Shown here: piece by piece, positions 43,744 to 53,664 of the stretch
Layout of the letters: each line of letters opens with the position of its first letter
How positions within the stretch are numbered: the first letter of the stretch is position 1
Source of the DNA: an uncultured Eubacteriales bacterium
GTDB lineage: Bacteria; Bacillota; Clostridia; Christensenellales; Borkfalkiaceae
Direction of reading: 5' to 3'
DNA: 54,162 nucleotides
Assembly (NCBI GenBank): GCA_949747905.1
Contig: CATKEF010000058.1
Coordinates: 1 to 54,162, forward strand
Translations under genes and position numbers: made by a program
Notes under the pieces: model-generated
The model's input: the letters and a program-made list of their open reading frames with translations, nothing else
Told to the model about the DNA's origin: nothing
Databases searched by the model: none

Positions 43744-44589
43744 TTATTCACTGATAAAAAGTACTCCGAGAGTATTTTTTCCGCAATGCGAAGTCACAAC
43801 GCACCCCGCAGTAGTTTCCAGAATTTCGTCGAAACGGAAAAGCTCTTCCACCTGAGCGCGAACTTTTGCCACCGTTTCGGGTTCGCAACACGAGTGCGTT
43901 ATAAAACAGCGCGTTTTGTCGTAATGCGGATACGTCTCCGCAAGGTCGTTGACATACGTTTTCAAACTGCGCTCCATATTACCCATATATTTCTTTTTTG
44001 CATAAAGCTGTCCGTCTTTCATATCAATCATCGGATGAAGTTTCAGAACCTTCGCCCCCATAAGAGACGCAAGCGAACATCTCCCTCCTTTATGAAGATA
44101 ATCTAAAGCGTCGGGCACGAAAGACGTATTGACCTTAGCGCGAAGTCCGTTGATGATTTCGGTAATTTCTTTGGGATTGCGCCCCTCGGCGGCAAGGTCG
44201 CAAGCCTTCAACACAAGCAACCCCTGTCCCGTGGAAAGAGCGAGCGAATCGATAACAAACACTTTTCCCCTGAAAGCCTTGGCAGCATATACGGCGTTTT
44301 CATGAGATGACGAGGCTTTGGACGAAATATTGAAATGTATGACGGCGTCGTCCGTTTCGAGACATTTTCCGAAAAACTCGGCGTACTCCTCCGCGGAAGG
44401 CGCACTTGTCTTGGGCAACACCCCCGATTCGGCAACAAAGCCGAAAATATCCTGCGGCGTCACGTCCACGCCGTCGCGAAAATCTTTCGCGCCCATGGTA
44501 ACCGTAAGCGGCAGAATTTTTACCCCGTATCTTAAAGCCAACTCCTCACCCAAATCGCAAGTGGAGTCGGCGGTAATTCTTATTTTCAT
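43744..44589 (-). CDS. DegV family fatty-acid-binding protein
   Basis: 281 residues, typical length. N-terminal IRITADSTCDLGEELALRYG, LPKTSAPSAEEYAEFF, VIHFNISSKASSSHENA and FVIDSLALSTGQGLLV are hallmarks of the DegV family. These proteins bind fatty acids; in Firmicutes the FakB members hand them to the kinase FakA for phosphorylation. No fakA is nearby. Start ATG with ACGGAGG; it has its own promoter and terminator. Confidence 0.93.
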   Translation of the reverse strand: MKIRITADSTCDLGEELALRYGVKILPLTVTMGAKDFRDGVDVTPQDIFGFVAESGVLPKTSAPSAEEYAEFFGKCLETDDAVIHFNISSKASSSHENAVYAAKAFRGKVFVIDSLALSTGQGLLVLKACDLAAEGRNPKEITEIINGLRAKVNTSFVPDALDYLHKGGRCSLASLMGAKVLKLHPMIDMKDGQLYAKKKYMGNMERSLKTYVNDLAETYPHYDKTRCFITHSCCEPETVAKVRAQVEELFRFDEILETTAGCVVTSHCGKNTLGVLFISE

Positions 44590-44623
44590 TGTATAATGCC
44601 TCCGTTAATCGCTTTCGTTACAA

Positions 44624-44652
44624 ATTATAACACTTATTTATGGTCAATACAA
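44624..44652 (-). promoter_or_regulatory. DegV gene promoter
   Basis: -35 TTGTAT (44647-44652), 17-bp spacer, -10 TATAAT (44624-44629), about 35 bases before the ATG. Confidence 0.7.
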
Positions 44653-44685
44653 TGTTTTCACAAAAATTTTATCTTATATTTTCAG

Positions 44686-44718
44686 AAAGCGGCGCGGCTT
44701 AATAAGCCGCGCCGCTTT
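44686..44718 (-). terminator. Terminator of glyA
   Basis: A perfect stem of 15 bp (AAAGCGGCGCGGCTT with AAGCCGCGCCGCTTT) and a 3-base loop lies 11 bases after the stop. The T run in minus direction is short. Confidence 0.8.
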
Positions 44719-44728
44719 AAAAAACATA

Positions 44729-45979
44729 TTATCTTACGCAATTTTCATATAAGGGAAACGCCTTGCAAAGTTTCGCAACCTCGGCGTTGACATAATCGAA
44801 CGCACCCTCTCTTTCGTCGATAACCTTGGAAATGAGCCTTGCGACTTTACGAGCTTCCTGCTCTTTCATTCCTCTGGACGTCATCGCAGGCGTACCCACG
44901 CGGATACCCGAAGTCACGAACGGTTTCTGCTTATCGAAAGGCACGGCGTTTTTGTTTACGGTAATGTGCACTTCGTCCAACAGCTTTTCAAGCTCCTTAC
45001 CCGTCATATCTTTGTCCGACAGATTAAGAAGGATAAGATGATTATCCGTGCCGCCCGAAACCATTCTCACGCCGCATTTTGCGAATTCGTCCGACATTGC
45101 CGCCGCATTTTTTACTATTTGTCTCTGATATTCTTTGAATTCCGGACTGAGCGCTTCCTTGAATGCCACCGCCTTTGCCGCGATTATGTGCATAAGCGGA
45201 CCGCCCTGAATTCCGGGGAATACAGCTTTGTCCACAGCCTTTCCCCACTCTTCCTTACACATTATCACTCCGCCGCGGGGACCGCGCAAAGTTTTATGAG
45301 TAGTGGTCGTGACAAAATCGGCGTAAGGCACCGGCGAAGGATGAATTCCCGCGGCTACAAGTCCCGCGATATGCGCAATGTCTACGAACATAAGCGCGCC
45401 GACCTTATCGCATATTTCTCGAATGCGTTTGAAATCGATAACGCGCGGATAAGCGCTCGCGCCCGAGATTATAACTTTGGGTTTGCACTCGACGGCAATG
45501 CGTTCCATTTCGTCGTAATCAATGAGTTCGTCGTCTTCACTCACTCCGTAAGGTACAATATTGAAATACTTTCCCGAGATATTTACTGGAGAACCGTGCG
45601 AAAGATGTCCGCCGTGAGCGAGATTCATACCCATAACCGTATCGCCCGGCCGACAGGCGGCAAAAAGCACGGCAAGGTTTGCGCTCGCGCCCGAATGAGG
45701 CTGAACGTTACAGTATTCGCATCCGAATATTTCTTTGAGGCGGTCTCTTGCCAATTCTTCGGCAACGTCCACAAACTTACAGCCGCCGTAATAACGGTGA
45801 GCGGGATATCCTTCCGCATATTTGTTCGTAAGGTGACTTCCCGCAGCCGCAAGCACGGCCGGCGAAACGAAATTTTCGCTCGCTATCAGTTCTATATTAT
45901 TCTGCTGGCGGGACAGTTCGAGTTTAAGCGCTTCGGCAAGTTCGGGGTCGGTCTCTTCTATAAGTGAGATATCAATCAT
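44729..45979 (-). CDS. glyA: Serine hydroxymethyltransferase
   Basis: 416 residues from the ATG preceded by AAGGAG. A longer start nine codons upstream would fall inside the -10 of the promoter and is rejected. It interconverts serine and glycine with tetrahydrofolate, using PLP. Seen: [53 protein letters not shown], and the PLP lysine Lys229 in [14 protein letters not shown]. It provides one-carbon units, also needed by TrmFO in this window. Confidence 0.97.
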   Translation of the reverse strand: MIDISLIEETDPELAEALKLELSRQQNNIELIASENFVSPAVLAAAGSHLTNKYAEGYPAHRYYGGCKFVDVAEELARDRLKEIFGCEYCNVQPHSGASANLAVLFAACRPGDTVMGMNLAHGGHLSHGSPVNISGKYFNIVPYGVSEDDELIDYDEMERIAVECKPKVIISGASAYPRVIDFKRIREICDKVGALMFVDIAHIAGLVAAGIHPSPVPYADFVTTTTHKTLRGPRGGVIMCKEEWGKAVDKAVFPGIQGGPLMHIIAAKAVAFKEALSPEFKEYQRQIVKNAAAMSDEFAKCGVRMVSGGTDNHLILLNLSDKDMTGKELEKLLDEVHITVNKNAVPFDKQKPFVTSGIRVGTPAMTSRGMKEQEARKVARLISKVIDEREGAFDYVNAEVAKLCKAFPLYENCVR

Positions 45980-46004
45980 CGTGTTTCCGTTCTCCTTTTT
46001 AATC

Positions 46005-46033
46005 ATTTTACCATACTTTTACAAATATCTCAA
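46005..46033 (-). promoter_or_regulatory. glyA promoter
   Basis: -35 TTGAGA (46028-46033), 17-bp spacer, -10 TAAAAT (46005-46010) with a TATGG lead resembling an extended -10. It fixes the ATG at 45979 as the glyA start. Confidence 0.75.
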
Positions 46034-46050
46034 CAAAATGATAAAAATTT

Positions 46051-46091
46051 TTTGAAAAGTCCCGCCCGCACTTTCCGTGCGGGCGGGACTT
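46051..46091 (-). terminator. Terminator of the topA-to-trxA operon
   Basis: A 15-bp perfect stem (AAGTCCCGCCCGCAC with GTGCGGGCGGGACTT) followed by TTTTC and more A/T, after trxA. Confidence 0.9.
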
Positions 46092-46104
46092 ACGTTCAGA
46101 CAAC

Positions 46105-46416
46105 TCAGAGCTTTTCGCCGAAGAAATCTTCCGCTTCCGACTTACTCATATATCCTACCGATTTTTCCGACAATTCGCCGCCTTTGAACACGCCGACAAA
46201 AGGAATTGACACGATACCGTATCTAACGGCGAGTTCGCTTTCATCGTCGATGTTTACTTTGACGAACACGGCTTTATCGCCGAACTTTTCGCTTACGCCG
46301 TCAAGAACAGGGGCAAGCATTCTGCAAGGACCGCACCAATCGGCATAAAAATCGCAGACAACCGTTTTATCGCCTTTGAGCAGTTCTTCGAATTTTTCTT
46401 TGTTGATTTTTTCCAT
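46105..46416 (-). CDS. trxA: Thioredoxin
   Basis: 103 residues, a single thioredoxin fold with active site DFYADWCGPCRML and the cis-proline region VSIPFVGVFKGGE. It reduces protein disulfides together with thioredoxin reductase (not in window). It starts 4 bases after hisS, so it is co-transcribed; the strong terminator follows. Confidence 0.95.
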   Translation of the reverse strand: MEKINKEKFEELLKGDKTVVCDFYADWCGPCRMLAPVLDGVSEKFGDKAVFVKVNIDDESELAVRYGIVSIPFVGVFKGGELSEKSVGYMSKSEAEDFFGEKL

Positions 46417-46420
46417 AAAA

Positions 46421-47677
46421 TTATAACTCCTTTTTTAAGTATAAGTAAATATTATCGAAATTAACCGCCGAAACGGTTCCGTCCATCATATTTTTAATGT
46501 TGACAACGCCCGTTTCAAGTTCGTTGCCGCCAATAGCCGCAACATACTTCACGCCCAGCTTGTCCGCATATTTGAATTGCGCTTTCACGCTTCTCTCCAT
46601 CAAATCGGTCTCGGCGCTCACGCCGTTTTTGCGAAGTCCCGCCGCGATTTCAACCGCCTTTTTTCTGCTGTTCTCGTCCATTCCCGCAACATATATGAGG
46701 GGCTTTTTCTCTTCGGGGAATTTAACGTCCGTATTTTCCATCAAAAGCAACAATCTTTCGAGTCCCGCCGCAAAGCCTATCGCCGGCACCGACGACGAAC
46801 CGAGCTCCTCCAAAAGATTGTCGTATCTTCCGCCCCCGCAAACGGTACCCTGCGCGCCTATTTTTGTGGAAACAAACTCGAAAACGGTACCAGTATAATA
46901 GTCCAGACCCCTTACTATGTCGGGATTAACAGTATATTCGAAACCGTGAATCTCAAGCAGCGCTTTGACCTTTTCGAAATGCTCTTTGCAATCTTCGCAA
47001 AGATAATTCAATATTTTGGGAGCGCCCGTCACGATTTTTTTACAGTTCTCATCCTTACAATCGAGCATTCTCAGCGGATTTTTTTCAAACCTCGAACGGC
47101 ATGTGGGGCACATGCTTTCGAGGTGCGGACGGAAATAATCTTTCAGCGCTTTATTGTATTCGTTGCGGCATATGCGGCAACCAATCGAATTAATTTGCAA
47201 CTGCACGTCGGTTATTCCGAGTTTATCCAAAAACAGCGCCGCGGCGGAAATAACTTCCGCGTCGGCTTCGGGAGCGGAGGAGCCGAACACCTCTATGCCG
47301 AACTGATGAAACTCTCTCAGTCTGCCCGCCTGGGGACGTTCATAGCGAAATGCCGGCGTAATGTAAAAAAGTTTCGCTGGCATAGGCGTATTGACAAGGG
47401 AGTTTTCAATAAAAAGCCTCGCGGCGCCCGCCGTTCCCTCGGGCTTTAAAGTAACGCTTCTGCCGCCCTTGTCCTCGAAGGTATACATTTCCTTATTGAC
47501 GACGTCGGTCGTCTCGCCCACGCCGCGCTGGAAAAGTTCGGTATGCTCGAAAATCGGGGTGCGAATTTCCTTCAAATTGAAAACTTCCGCAACCGACCGC
47601 GCCGCATCCTCTAAAAACTGCCATTTAAAACTTTGGTCGGGCAAAACGTCTTTGGTGCCCTTGGGTTTAAAAATCAT
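46421..47677 (-). CDS. hisS: Histidine--tRNA ligase
   Basis: 418 residues, a class II synthetase. Seen: FKPKGTKDVLPDQSFKW start, motif 2 region FRYERPQAGRLREFHQFGIEVFG, histidine-A loop VRGLDYYTGTVFEF, motif 3 GFAAGLERLLLL, and C-terminal anticodon-binding domain. A four-cysteine cluster (CRICR ... CPTC, CKDENC, CEDC) lies in the insertion domain, a common feature of Clostridia enzymes. Start overlaps the Sel1-like gene by 4 bases (ATGA). Confidence 0.97.
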   Translation of the reverse strand: MIFKPKGTKDVLPDQSFKWQFLEDAARSVAEVFNLKEIRTPIFEHTELFQRGVGETTDVVNKEMYTFEDKGGRSVTLKPEGTAGAARLFIENSLVNTPMPAKLFYITPAFRYERPQAGRLREFHQFGIEVFGSSAPEADAEVISAAALFLDKLGITDVQLQINSIGCRICRNEYNKALKDYFRPHLESMCPTCRSRFEKNPLRMLDCKDENCKKIVTGAPKILNYLCEDCKEHFEKVKALLEIHGFEYTVNPDIVRGLDYYTGTVFEFVSTKIGAQGTVCGGGRYDNLLEELGSSSVPAIGFAAGLERLLLLMENTDVKFPEEKKPLIYVAGMDENSRKKAVEIAAGLRKNGVSAETDLMERSVKAQFKYADKLGVKYVAAIGGNELETGVVNIKNMMDGTVSAVNFDNIYLYLKKEL

Positions 47678-47937
47678 ATATATTCCTCATTCTTGCGGAT
47701 TTCTTCCGCCTCTCTCCACAATCTGTTCGCTTCGTCCCTGTCCGCACTCGTACCCTTACCGTAATAAAGGCATTCGCTAAGTTTGTCTTTTAAGTCAGCG
47801 TCGGCAATATCTTTGTCGGCTTCGGTCAACAGCCTGAAAGCTCTCGCTTCGTCCTTTGCCATGCCGATAACCGAGAGAACAAAGACGGAAATAACGGCAA
47901 TGACCGGATAGCCGAGCCCCGCCGACAGTCCGTTCAT
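47674..47937 (-). CDS. Small membrane protein with Sel1-like repeat
   Basis: 87 residues. N-terminal membrane segment (about 8-27), then one Sel1-like repeat: LKDKLSECLYYGKGTSADRD followed by EANRLWREAEE. It starts 11 bases after hslU and overlaps the hisS start by 4 bases, which supports it being translated. Sel1 repeats mediate protein contacts; no specific role known. It sits where codY often follows hslU in other Firmicutes. Confidence 0.65.
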   Translation of the reverse strand: MNGLSAGLGYPVIAVISVFVLSVIGMAKDEARAFRLLTEADKDIADADLKDKLSECLYYGKGTSADRDEANRLWREAEEIRKNEEYI

Positions 47938-47948
47938 TACCCTCCTCT

Positions 47949-49262
47949 TTATAAGACGTATTTCTTCAAATCCCTGTTCCTGACGATTTTTTCGAGATGT
48001 TCTTCAACGTACTTGCCGTTAATTTCTACGGGAATTACAGGATAGTCGTTTCCGCCGGCATTGAAGGAAATATCCTCTAAAAGATATTCCATTACCGTAT
48101 GCAGACGGCGCGCGCCTATGTCCTCCGAAGTTTCGTTTATATCCGCGGATATTTCCGCAATCTTTTCGATTGCGTCCTCCGTAAAGCGCAACTCTATATT
48201 GTCCACCGCAAGAAGCGCGGAATACTGAGTGGTTATCGCATTACGGGGCTGAGTGAGAATATTTATGAAATCTTTTTTAGTAAGGCTTTTCAGTTCGACC
48301 TGTATAGGAAATCTTCCCTGAAGCTCGGGGATAAGGTCCTCGACTTTGGAAATATGAAAAGCTCCCGCCGCGATAAACAGAATATAGTCCGTTTTCACGG
48401 GACCGTATTTAGTCATAACCGTGCAACCTTCGACAATGGGCAGTATATCCCGCTGAACACCTTCGCGCGAAACGTCCGCACCCTGGTTGCCTTTCCCCGC
48501 AATCTTGTCTATTTCATCTATGAAAATTATACCGTCGTTCTCGGCGCGTCTGAGCGCTTCGGCGGCAACGGCGTCGTTATCGATAAGTTTATCCGCCTCT
48601 TCCGCAACAAGAAGATTTTTGGCTTCCTTGACGGAAATTTTGCGCTTCTTCTTTTTGTTCGGAAGCCCCATTCCGCCGAAAATCGAACCCAAGTCTATCG
48701 CCGCTCCGCTTCCGGGAGAAAGTTCAAGCGGTTTGGGTACGTCGTTGACTTCTATTTCAATCATCGTATTGTCGTATTTACCCGCATGGATGTCGTCGAC
48801 AAGCTGTTGCTCGAATACTTCCTTAGCAGTCTCTCCGCGCTCCGACTTCTTGGTTTCGGCAAGAACCTTGGCAATTTTACGCTCGGCAACGGCTGCCGCC
48901 TTATAGCTTACTTCAGCCGTCTTTTCCTCTTTCACAAGGCGCATAGCGCACTCGGCGAGGTCGCGCACCATAGATTCGACGTCTCTGCCTACGTAGCCGA
49001 CCTCCGTATACTTCGTTGCTTCCACCTTTATGAACGGCGCTTTTACGAGTTTTGCAAGTCTCCTTGCTATCTCCGTTTTACCGACGCCGGTAGGACCTTT
49101 CATAATAATATTTTTAGGAGTTATATCATCCTGCAACTCCGCCGAAAGCATACTTCTGCGGTAGCGGTTGCGCAGCGCTATGGACACGGCTTTCTTCGCC
49201 TCGTCCTGTCCGATTATATATTTATCGAGTTCGTGTACAATCTGTTTGGGGGTTAAATCCAT
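47949..49262 (-). CDS. hslU: ATP-dependent protease ATPase subunit HslU (ClpY)
   Basis: 437 residues. AAA+ unfoldase: IIGQDEAKKAVSIALRNRYRR, Walker A MKGPTGVGKTEIA, pore-loop area YTEVGYVGRDVESM, Walker B GIIFIDEIDKI, and the C-terminal tail LKKYVL that inserts into HslV. The intermediate domain is present (about 110-235). It unfolds substrates for the HslV protease encoded upstream. Confidence 0.97.
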   Translation of the reverse strand: MDLTPKQIVHELDKYIIGQDEAKKAVSIALRNRYRRSMLSAELQDDITPKNIIMKGPTGVGKTEIARRLAKLVKAPFIKVEATKYTEVGYVGRDVESMVRDLAECAMRLVKEEKTAEVSYKAAAVAERKIAKVLAETKKSERGETAKEVFEQQLVDDIHAGKYDNTMIEIEVNDVPKPLELSPGSGAAIDLGSIFGGMGLPNKKKKRKISVKEAKNLLVAEEADKLIDNDAVAAEALRRAENDGIIFIDEIDKIAGKGNQGADVSREGVQRDILPIVEGCTVMTKYGPVKTDYILFIAAGAFHISKVEDLIPELQGRFPIQVELKSLTKKDFINILTQPRNAITTQYSALLAVDNIELRFTEDAIEKIAEISADINETSEDIGARRLHTVMEYLLEDISFNAGGNDYPVIPVEINGKYVEEHLEKIVRNRDLKKYVL

Positions 49263-49338
49263 TTCACCTGTCTCCGTTTTTATTTATCTGCTCGCCATGC
49301 GAATTTCATCCTGCGGATGACGATTGTCGCCGTCCTTA

Positions 49339-49875
49339 TCAGATTGTCTCGCACTTTATATTGTCGTTTGTATAAACGCATATTTCGCTTGCGATTTTAA
49401 GAGATTTTTTCGCAATTTCGGCGGCGGAAAAATCGGTGTTCTGATAAAGAGCGCGCGCCGCAGCCAAAGCGTAGTTTCCTCCGCTGCCGATTGCCGCTAT
49501 GCCGTCGTCCGGTTCGATTACTTCACCGGTTCCCGAAACGATTAAAAGCGTTTCGCTGTCCGCGACAATCATAAGTGCTTCGAGCTTTCTCACCGCTTTG
49601 TCGCTGCGCCACAATTCCGCAAGCTCGACGGCGGAACGCATAAGGTTACCCGAGAATTTATTCAGCATGCCCTCGAACTTTTCGGAAAGCGAAAATGCGT
49701 CCGAAACCGAACCGGCAAAACCGAGAATAACCTTACCGCCGTAAATTCTTCTAACTTTCTGCGCGCTGTTCTTGAAAATTACGCTTTCGCCCATAGTGAC
49801 CTGACCGTCGCCGGCGATAGCCGTTTCGCCGTTTCTTTTAACGGCACAAATCGTTGTTGCGTGAAATTCTGTCAT
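49339..49875 (-). CDS. hslV: ATP-dependent protease subunit HslV (ClpQ)
   Basis: 178 residues. Threonine peptidase of the proteasome beta type: [24 protein letters not shown], where the short propeptide precedes catalytic Thr7; [15 protein letters not shown] and [16 protein letters not shown] follow. Ribosome site AAAGGA. Separated by 76 bases from hslU, with a small TCATCC-GCA-GGATGA palindrome in the gap. Confidence 0.97.
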   Translation of the reverse strand: MTEFHATTICAVKRNGETAIAGDGQVTMGESVIFKNSAQKVRRIYGGKVILGFAGSVSDAFSLSEKFEGMLNKFSGNLMRSAVELAELWRSDKAVRKLEALMIVADSETLLIVSGTGEVIEPDDGIAAIGSGGNYALAAARALYQNTDFSAAEIAKKSLKIASEICVYTNDNIKCETI

Positions 49876-50002
49876 AATAATATCCTTTTTGCTGAAATTC
49901 CGTCCGTTTTATTTACGTGAGTCCGGGGCGTAAGCCGAGGAACAATTTACCGTTTCAATTTTTTATCAACCCGAGCATAGCGAAAGGTCTTATAAAATGC
50001 GC
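49876..50002. repeat. Intergenic gap with a repeat remnant between hslV and trmFO
   Basis: 127 bases without a gene. ACCCGAGCATAGCGAAAGGT at 49964-49983 is a degenerate copy of the CCCGAGCG-AGCGAGGGG module found near 43616. Confidence 0.45.
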
Positions 50003-51298
50003 TCAAATCAAAGAGTCTCTGTATTTTTTTATGTTCTCCAAAGCTCTTTCGGCAAGCGCCGCATAGCGTTGTTTTTTATCCTTGATAACTTTATCCAAAG
50101 GTCTGAGTATTCCGAAATTCGCGTTCATAGGCTGAAAATCTTCCGTTGCCCCCGCAATATGCGCCGATAACGCGCCCGAAACGGTAGTGGTGTCGGGTAT
50201 TTTCGGCTCCCTGCCTTTCAATTTTTCATATAAATTAATTGCCGCTAAAATACCGCTCGCAGCGCTTTCGACATAGCCTTCCACACCCGTAATCTGACCC
50301 GCAAAGAAAACACCGGGTCTGCTTTTCAAAGAAAAATCGGCGTTGAGGCATTCGGGCGAATTGAGAAAAGTGTTTCTATGCATAACGCCGTAGCGCAGAA
50401 ACTCTGCGTTTTTCAGGGCGGGAATCATAGAAAACACCCTCTTCTGTTCCCCCCATTTAAGATTGGTCTGACACCCGACAAGATTATAAGCCGAGCCGCT
50501 TTCCGTCTCTTTTCTAAGCTGTAAAACAGCATAAAACTTATTGCCGTCTTTGTCTTTAAGCCCCACGGGCTTTAAATTCGCATATCTGAGACTCTCTCTT
50601 CCGCGGGCAGCCATAACCTCGACGGGCATACATCCCTCGAAAATTTCGCGCTTGTCGAATTCGTGAACAACCGCCCTCTCCGCCGAGACAAGCGCGTCCG
50701 CGAATTCGTCGTAACATTCCTTAGAAAGAGGGCAATTTATATAATCGTCGCCGCCCCTGCCGTATCTGTCGCCGTAAAAGCATTTATCGAAATCTATGCT
50801 GACGCGGGAAACAATAGGAGCCGACGCGTCATAAAAATGCAATTGACCCCCGCATATGCCCGAAATATCCTCCGACAACGCGTCGGTGGTGAGAGGTCCC
50901 GTTGCGATAACGGCGCAATCTTCGGGCACTTTCAAAATCTCTTTACAGATAACTTTTATATTTTTGTGCGACTTTATTTTTGCGGTTACGAACGCCGCAA
51001 AGGCGTCCCTGTCGACAGCCAGGGCTCCGCCCGCGGGAACGCGGGTATTTTCCGCCGCCTCCATAGTCAGCGACCCGAGGACGCGCATTTCCTCTTTCAA
51101 AAGTCCGCATGCGTTCGAGAACGGGTCCGCGCCCTTTAAAGAATTAGAGCAAACCAGTTCGCAGAAATCCCCGTTGGAATGCGCGGGAGTGAAACTCCTC
51201 GGTTTTATGTCGTAAAGCTCGACATCCAGACCGCGTTCGGCAAGAAAATACGCCGCCTCCGAACCGGCAAGCCCCGCTCCGATTACCTTAACTTTCAT
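50003..51298 (-). CDS. trmFO: Folate-dependent tRNA(uracil-54) C5-methyltransferase TrmFO
   Basis: 431 residues. N-terminal FAD site VIGAGLAGSEAAYFLAERG; family block CELVCSNSLKG with Cys50 at the position of the redox cysteine; VPAGGALAVDRDAFA; and C-terminal QITGVEGYVESAASG. It makes ribothymidine at position 54 using methylene-THF and FADH2. It overlaps the end of topA by 11 bases. Confidence 0.97.
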   Translation of the reverse strand: MKVKVIGAGLAGSEAAYFLAERGLDVELYDIKPRSFTPAHSNGDFCELVCSNSLKGADPFSNACGLLKEEMRVLGSLTMEAAENTRVPAGGALAVDRDAFAAFVTAKIKSHKNIKVICKEILKVPEDCAVIATGPLTTDALSEDISGICGGQLHFYDASAPIVSRVSIDFDKCFYGDRYGRGGDDYINCPLSKECYDEFADALVSAERAVVHEFDKREIFEGCMPVEVMAARGRESLRYANLKPVGLKDKDGNKFYAVLQLRKETESGSAYNLVGCQTNLKWGEQKRVFSMIPALKNAEFLRYGVMHRNTFLNSPECLNADFSLKSRPGVFFAGQITGVEGYVESAASGILAAINLYEKLKGREPKIPDTTTVSGALSAHIAGATEDFQPMNANFGILRPLDKVIKDKKQRYAALAERALENIKKYRDSLI

Positions 51299-53603
51299 CT
51301 TCGGGCAACTGAACGGAATAATTGCATTCCTTGGACGAACATTTTATTTTGTTCCCCTTTCTGACGAGAAACTTGCCGCAGTCGGGGCACTTGTCGCCCG
51401 TAGGAACGTCCCAACTGAGGAACTTACACTCGGGATAGCCAGTGCACCCGAAATAAATCTTACCGGATTTCGAGCGCATTCTGCGCATAGGCTTGCCGCA
51501 GTCGGGGCACTTCCCCTCGGTTTTTTCGGTATTCTCGTCCGTCCTGGTCTGAGGGTGACGCGAACCGCATTTGGGGCATTCGAGATATTTTCCGTATCTC
51601 CCGTGTTTAAGCATCATATAAGCCCCGCAATCGTGGCATTGCTCTGTTGTTGCCTCGGCGTCTATCGGGAGAATCGACGAACATTCGGGATAATTGGGAC
51701 AAGCGAGGAATTTGCCGTACTTGCCGCTCTTTACAACCATATTGGCGCCGCACTTGGGACAGCGCATCTCGGAAATTTCCGCCTCGCTTTCGCTGACTAT
51801 GTTCGAGCAGGCGGGATAATTCGAGCAAGCGAGATATTTTCCGTACTTGCCAGTTCTTCTCAGCATAGGACTTCCACACTTCTCGCACTTGATGTCCGTC
51901 ACCTCGTCGCCGTCGGTGGAAGCTGTTTTCAGCTGTTCCGCGAACTTGGGATAGAAATCGGAAATGATTTTATGCCAGTCGCAACCGCCGTCCTCTATCC
52001 TGTCCAAATCTTCCTCCATATGCGCCGTAAAACCGACGTCCATAATGTCCGTGAAGTATTTGACGAGCATATCGGTTATCTTATACGCAACTTCCGTCGG
52101 AAGCATATATTTGCCGTCCTTTTCCACATATTTGCGCTTTGTGAGAACGGATATAATCGAAGCGTATGTGGAAGGTCTGCCTATACCTTTTTCCTCCATT
52201 GCTTTTACAAGCGACGCGTCGGTATAGCGCAAAGGCGGGCGCGTGAATTTCTGTTCTTTTACAAAATCTTTGAGATTCAACCCGTCGCCCTCGTTTAAAG
52301 GAGGAAGGAGCTTTGCCGACTCCTCTTCGTCGTCCTTCTCCTTGCCGACGTCCTGATAAGCCGCCGTCCAACCGGCAAACAGCAGAGCTTTTCCGCTCGC
52401 CTTGAAAGTATACCCCGCGCTTGTCGCTTCGAGCTGCATAGAGTTATATTGCGCTTCCGCCATCTGGGAAGCTATAAATCTGTCGTAAATGAGTTTGTAT
52501 ACGTTGTAATGCTTTCTGTCAAGGCTTCCTTTTACGCTTGCGGGAGTTATCGCAAGATTAATGGGACGGATAGCCTCGTGCGCGTCCTGCGCGCCTTTTT
52601 TCGTTGCGTAATAGTTGGGCTTTTCAGGCGCGTACTCTGCGCCGAAGTTATCCTTTATGAATGCGAGCGCATTGTCCTGCGCTTCCTTTGCAACGCGGAC
52701 CGAGTCCGTTCTTATATAGGTTATAAGCGCGATATGGTCGCCGCCGACGTCCATACCCTCGTAAAGGTGTTGCGCGACGAGCATGGTTTCGGGCGAAGTC
52801 ATTCCGAACTTGTTGGAAGCGTCCTGTTGAAGAGACGACGTCGTGAAAGGCGCGGGAGCGTGCTGCTTTGTAATGCCCTTTTTGACTTTTGTTACGACAA
52901 AACTATCCGCTTTGACCTTTTTCTCTATCTCGTTTGCGAGTTCTTCGGACAGAGTTTCCCCGTTCTTTTTGAACTGATAAACGGCTTTAAACGGCGAATA
53001 CTTTGCATTCCTGTCCTGCAAAAAGGCGTTCATCTGCCAGTATCCGTCAGGTTTGAACGCGGTAATCTCGCGCTCGCGGTCGACAATCAGCCTCAGCGCT
53101 ACGGACTGAACTCTGCCTGCCGAAAGACCGTTCTGAATGCGGTTGTTTAAAAGCGGCGAAAGTTTGTATCCCACAAGCCTGTCCAGAACTCTGCGCGCCT
53201 GCTGCGCGTCTACGAGATTGTAATTAATTTTACGTGGATGTTTCAAAGCATTCTGCACCGCCGCGGGAGAAATTTCATTGAATTCTATGCGATTTTCGCC
53301 GTTTTCGTCGAGTTCGAGAACGGTCTGCAAATGCCAGCTAATCGCTTCGCCCTCGCGGTCGGGGTCAGTGGCAAGATAAATTTTTCCGCTTTTTTTCGCC
53401 TCTGCCGCAAGCCGTTTTATAACGTCCTTTTTCGAGGGGGTGATTACGTAAGTCGGCTCGAATCCCGAAGTGATTTTCACACCCAGCGTACGCTCGGGCA
53501 AATCTCTGACGTGACCGCCCGAGGCGTCCACTTTATACTTGCCTTTAAGATATTTCGAAATTGTTTTCGCCTTCGATGGCGACTCTACTATTATCAGGTC
53601 CAT
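51288..53603 (-). CDS. topA: DNA topoisomerase I
   Basis: 771 residues, type IA. TOPRIM domain (LIIVESPSKAKTISKYLKG, DPDREGEAISWHL), catalytic Tyr296 in ITYIRTDSVRV, and domain signature QDAHEAIRPI. The C-terminus has five successive four-cysteine ribbon modules (about 575-765: CEKCG, CPKCG, CHDCG, CPDCG, CPDCG); E. coli has three zinc ribbons. ATG with CGGAGTT. It relaxes negative supercoils. First complete gene of the operon, after dprA. Confidence 0.97.
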   Translation of the reverse strand: MDLIIVESPSKAKTISKYLKGKYKVDASGGHVRDLPERTLGVKITSGFEPTYVITPSKKDVIKRLAAEAKKSGKIYLATDPDREGEAISWHLQTVLELDENGENRIEFNEISPAAVQNALKHPRKINYNLVDAQQARRVLDRLVGYKLSPLLNNRIQNGLSAGRVQSVALRLIVDREREITAFKPDGYWQMNAFLQDRNAKYSPFKAVYQFKKNGETLSEELANEIEKKVKADSFVVTKVKKGITKQHAPAPFTTSSLQQDASNKFGMTSPETMLVAQHLYEGMDVGGDHIALITYIRTDSVRVAKEAQDNALAFIKDNFGAEYAPEKPNYYATKKGAQDAHEAIRPINLAITPASVKGSLDRKHYNVYKLIYDRFIASQMAEAQYNSMQLEATSAGYTFKASGKALLFAGWTAAYQDVGKEKDDEEESAKLLPPLNEGDGLNLKDFVKEQKFTRPPLRYTDASLVKAMEEKGIGRPSTYASIISVLTKRKYVEKDGKYMLPTEVAYKITDMLVKYFTDIMDVGFTAHMEEDLDRIEDGGCDWHKIISDFYPKFAEQLKTASTDGDEVTDIKCEKCGSPMLRRTGKYGKYLACSNYPACSNIVSESEAEISEMRCPKCGANMVVKSGKYGKFLACPNYPECSSILPIDAEATTEQCHDCGAYMMLKHGRYGKYLECPKCGSRHPQTRTDENTEKTEGKCPDCGKPMRRMRSKSGKIYFGCTGYPECKFLSWDVPTGDKCPDCGKFLVRKGNKIKCSSKECNYSVQLPEDES

Positions 53604-53664
53604 ATTAACTCCGTGCGGCGTAATACCGCCTTATAAATTCCAACAAATTTACTTTATAAGTTGT

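Noticed and set aside
43433-43855. 140-codon plus-strand frame across the repeat region
   Set aside because: It reads through intergenic repeats, the DegV terminator and into the DegV gene in antisense; no ribosome site.
48099-49256. Long plus-strand frame opposite hslU
   Set aside because: Antisense shadow of hslU; its product looks random.
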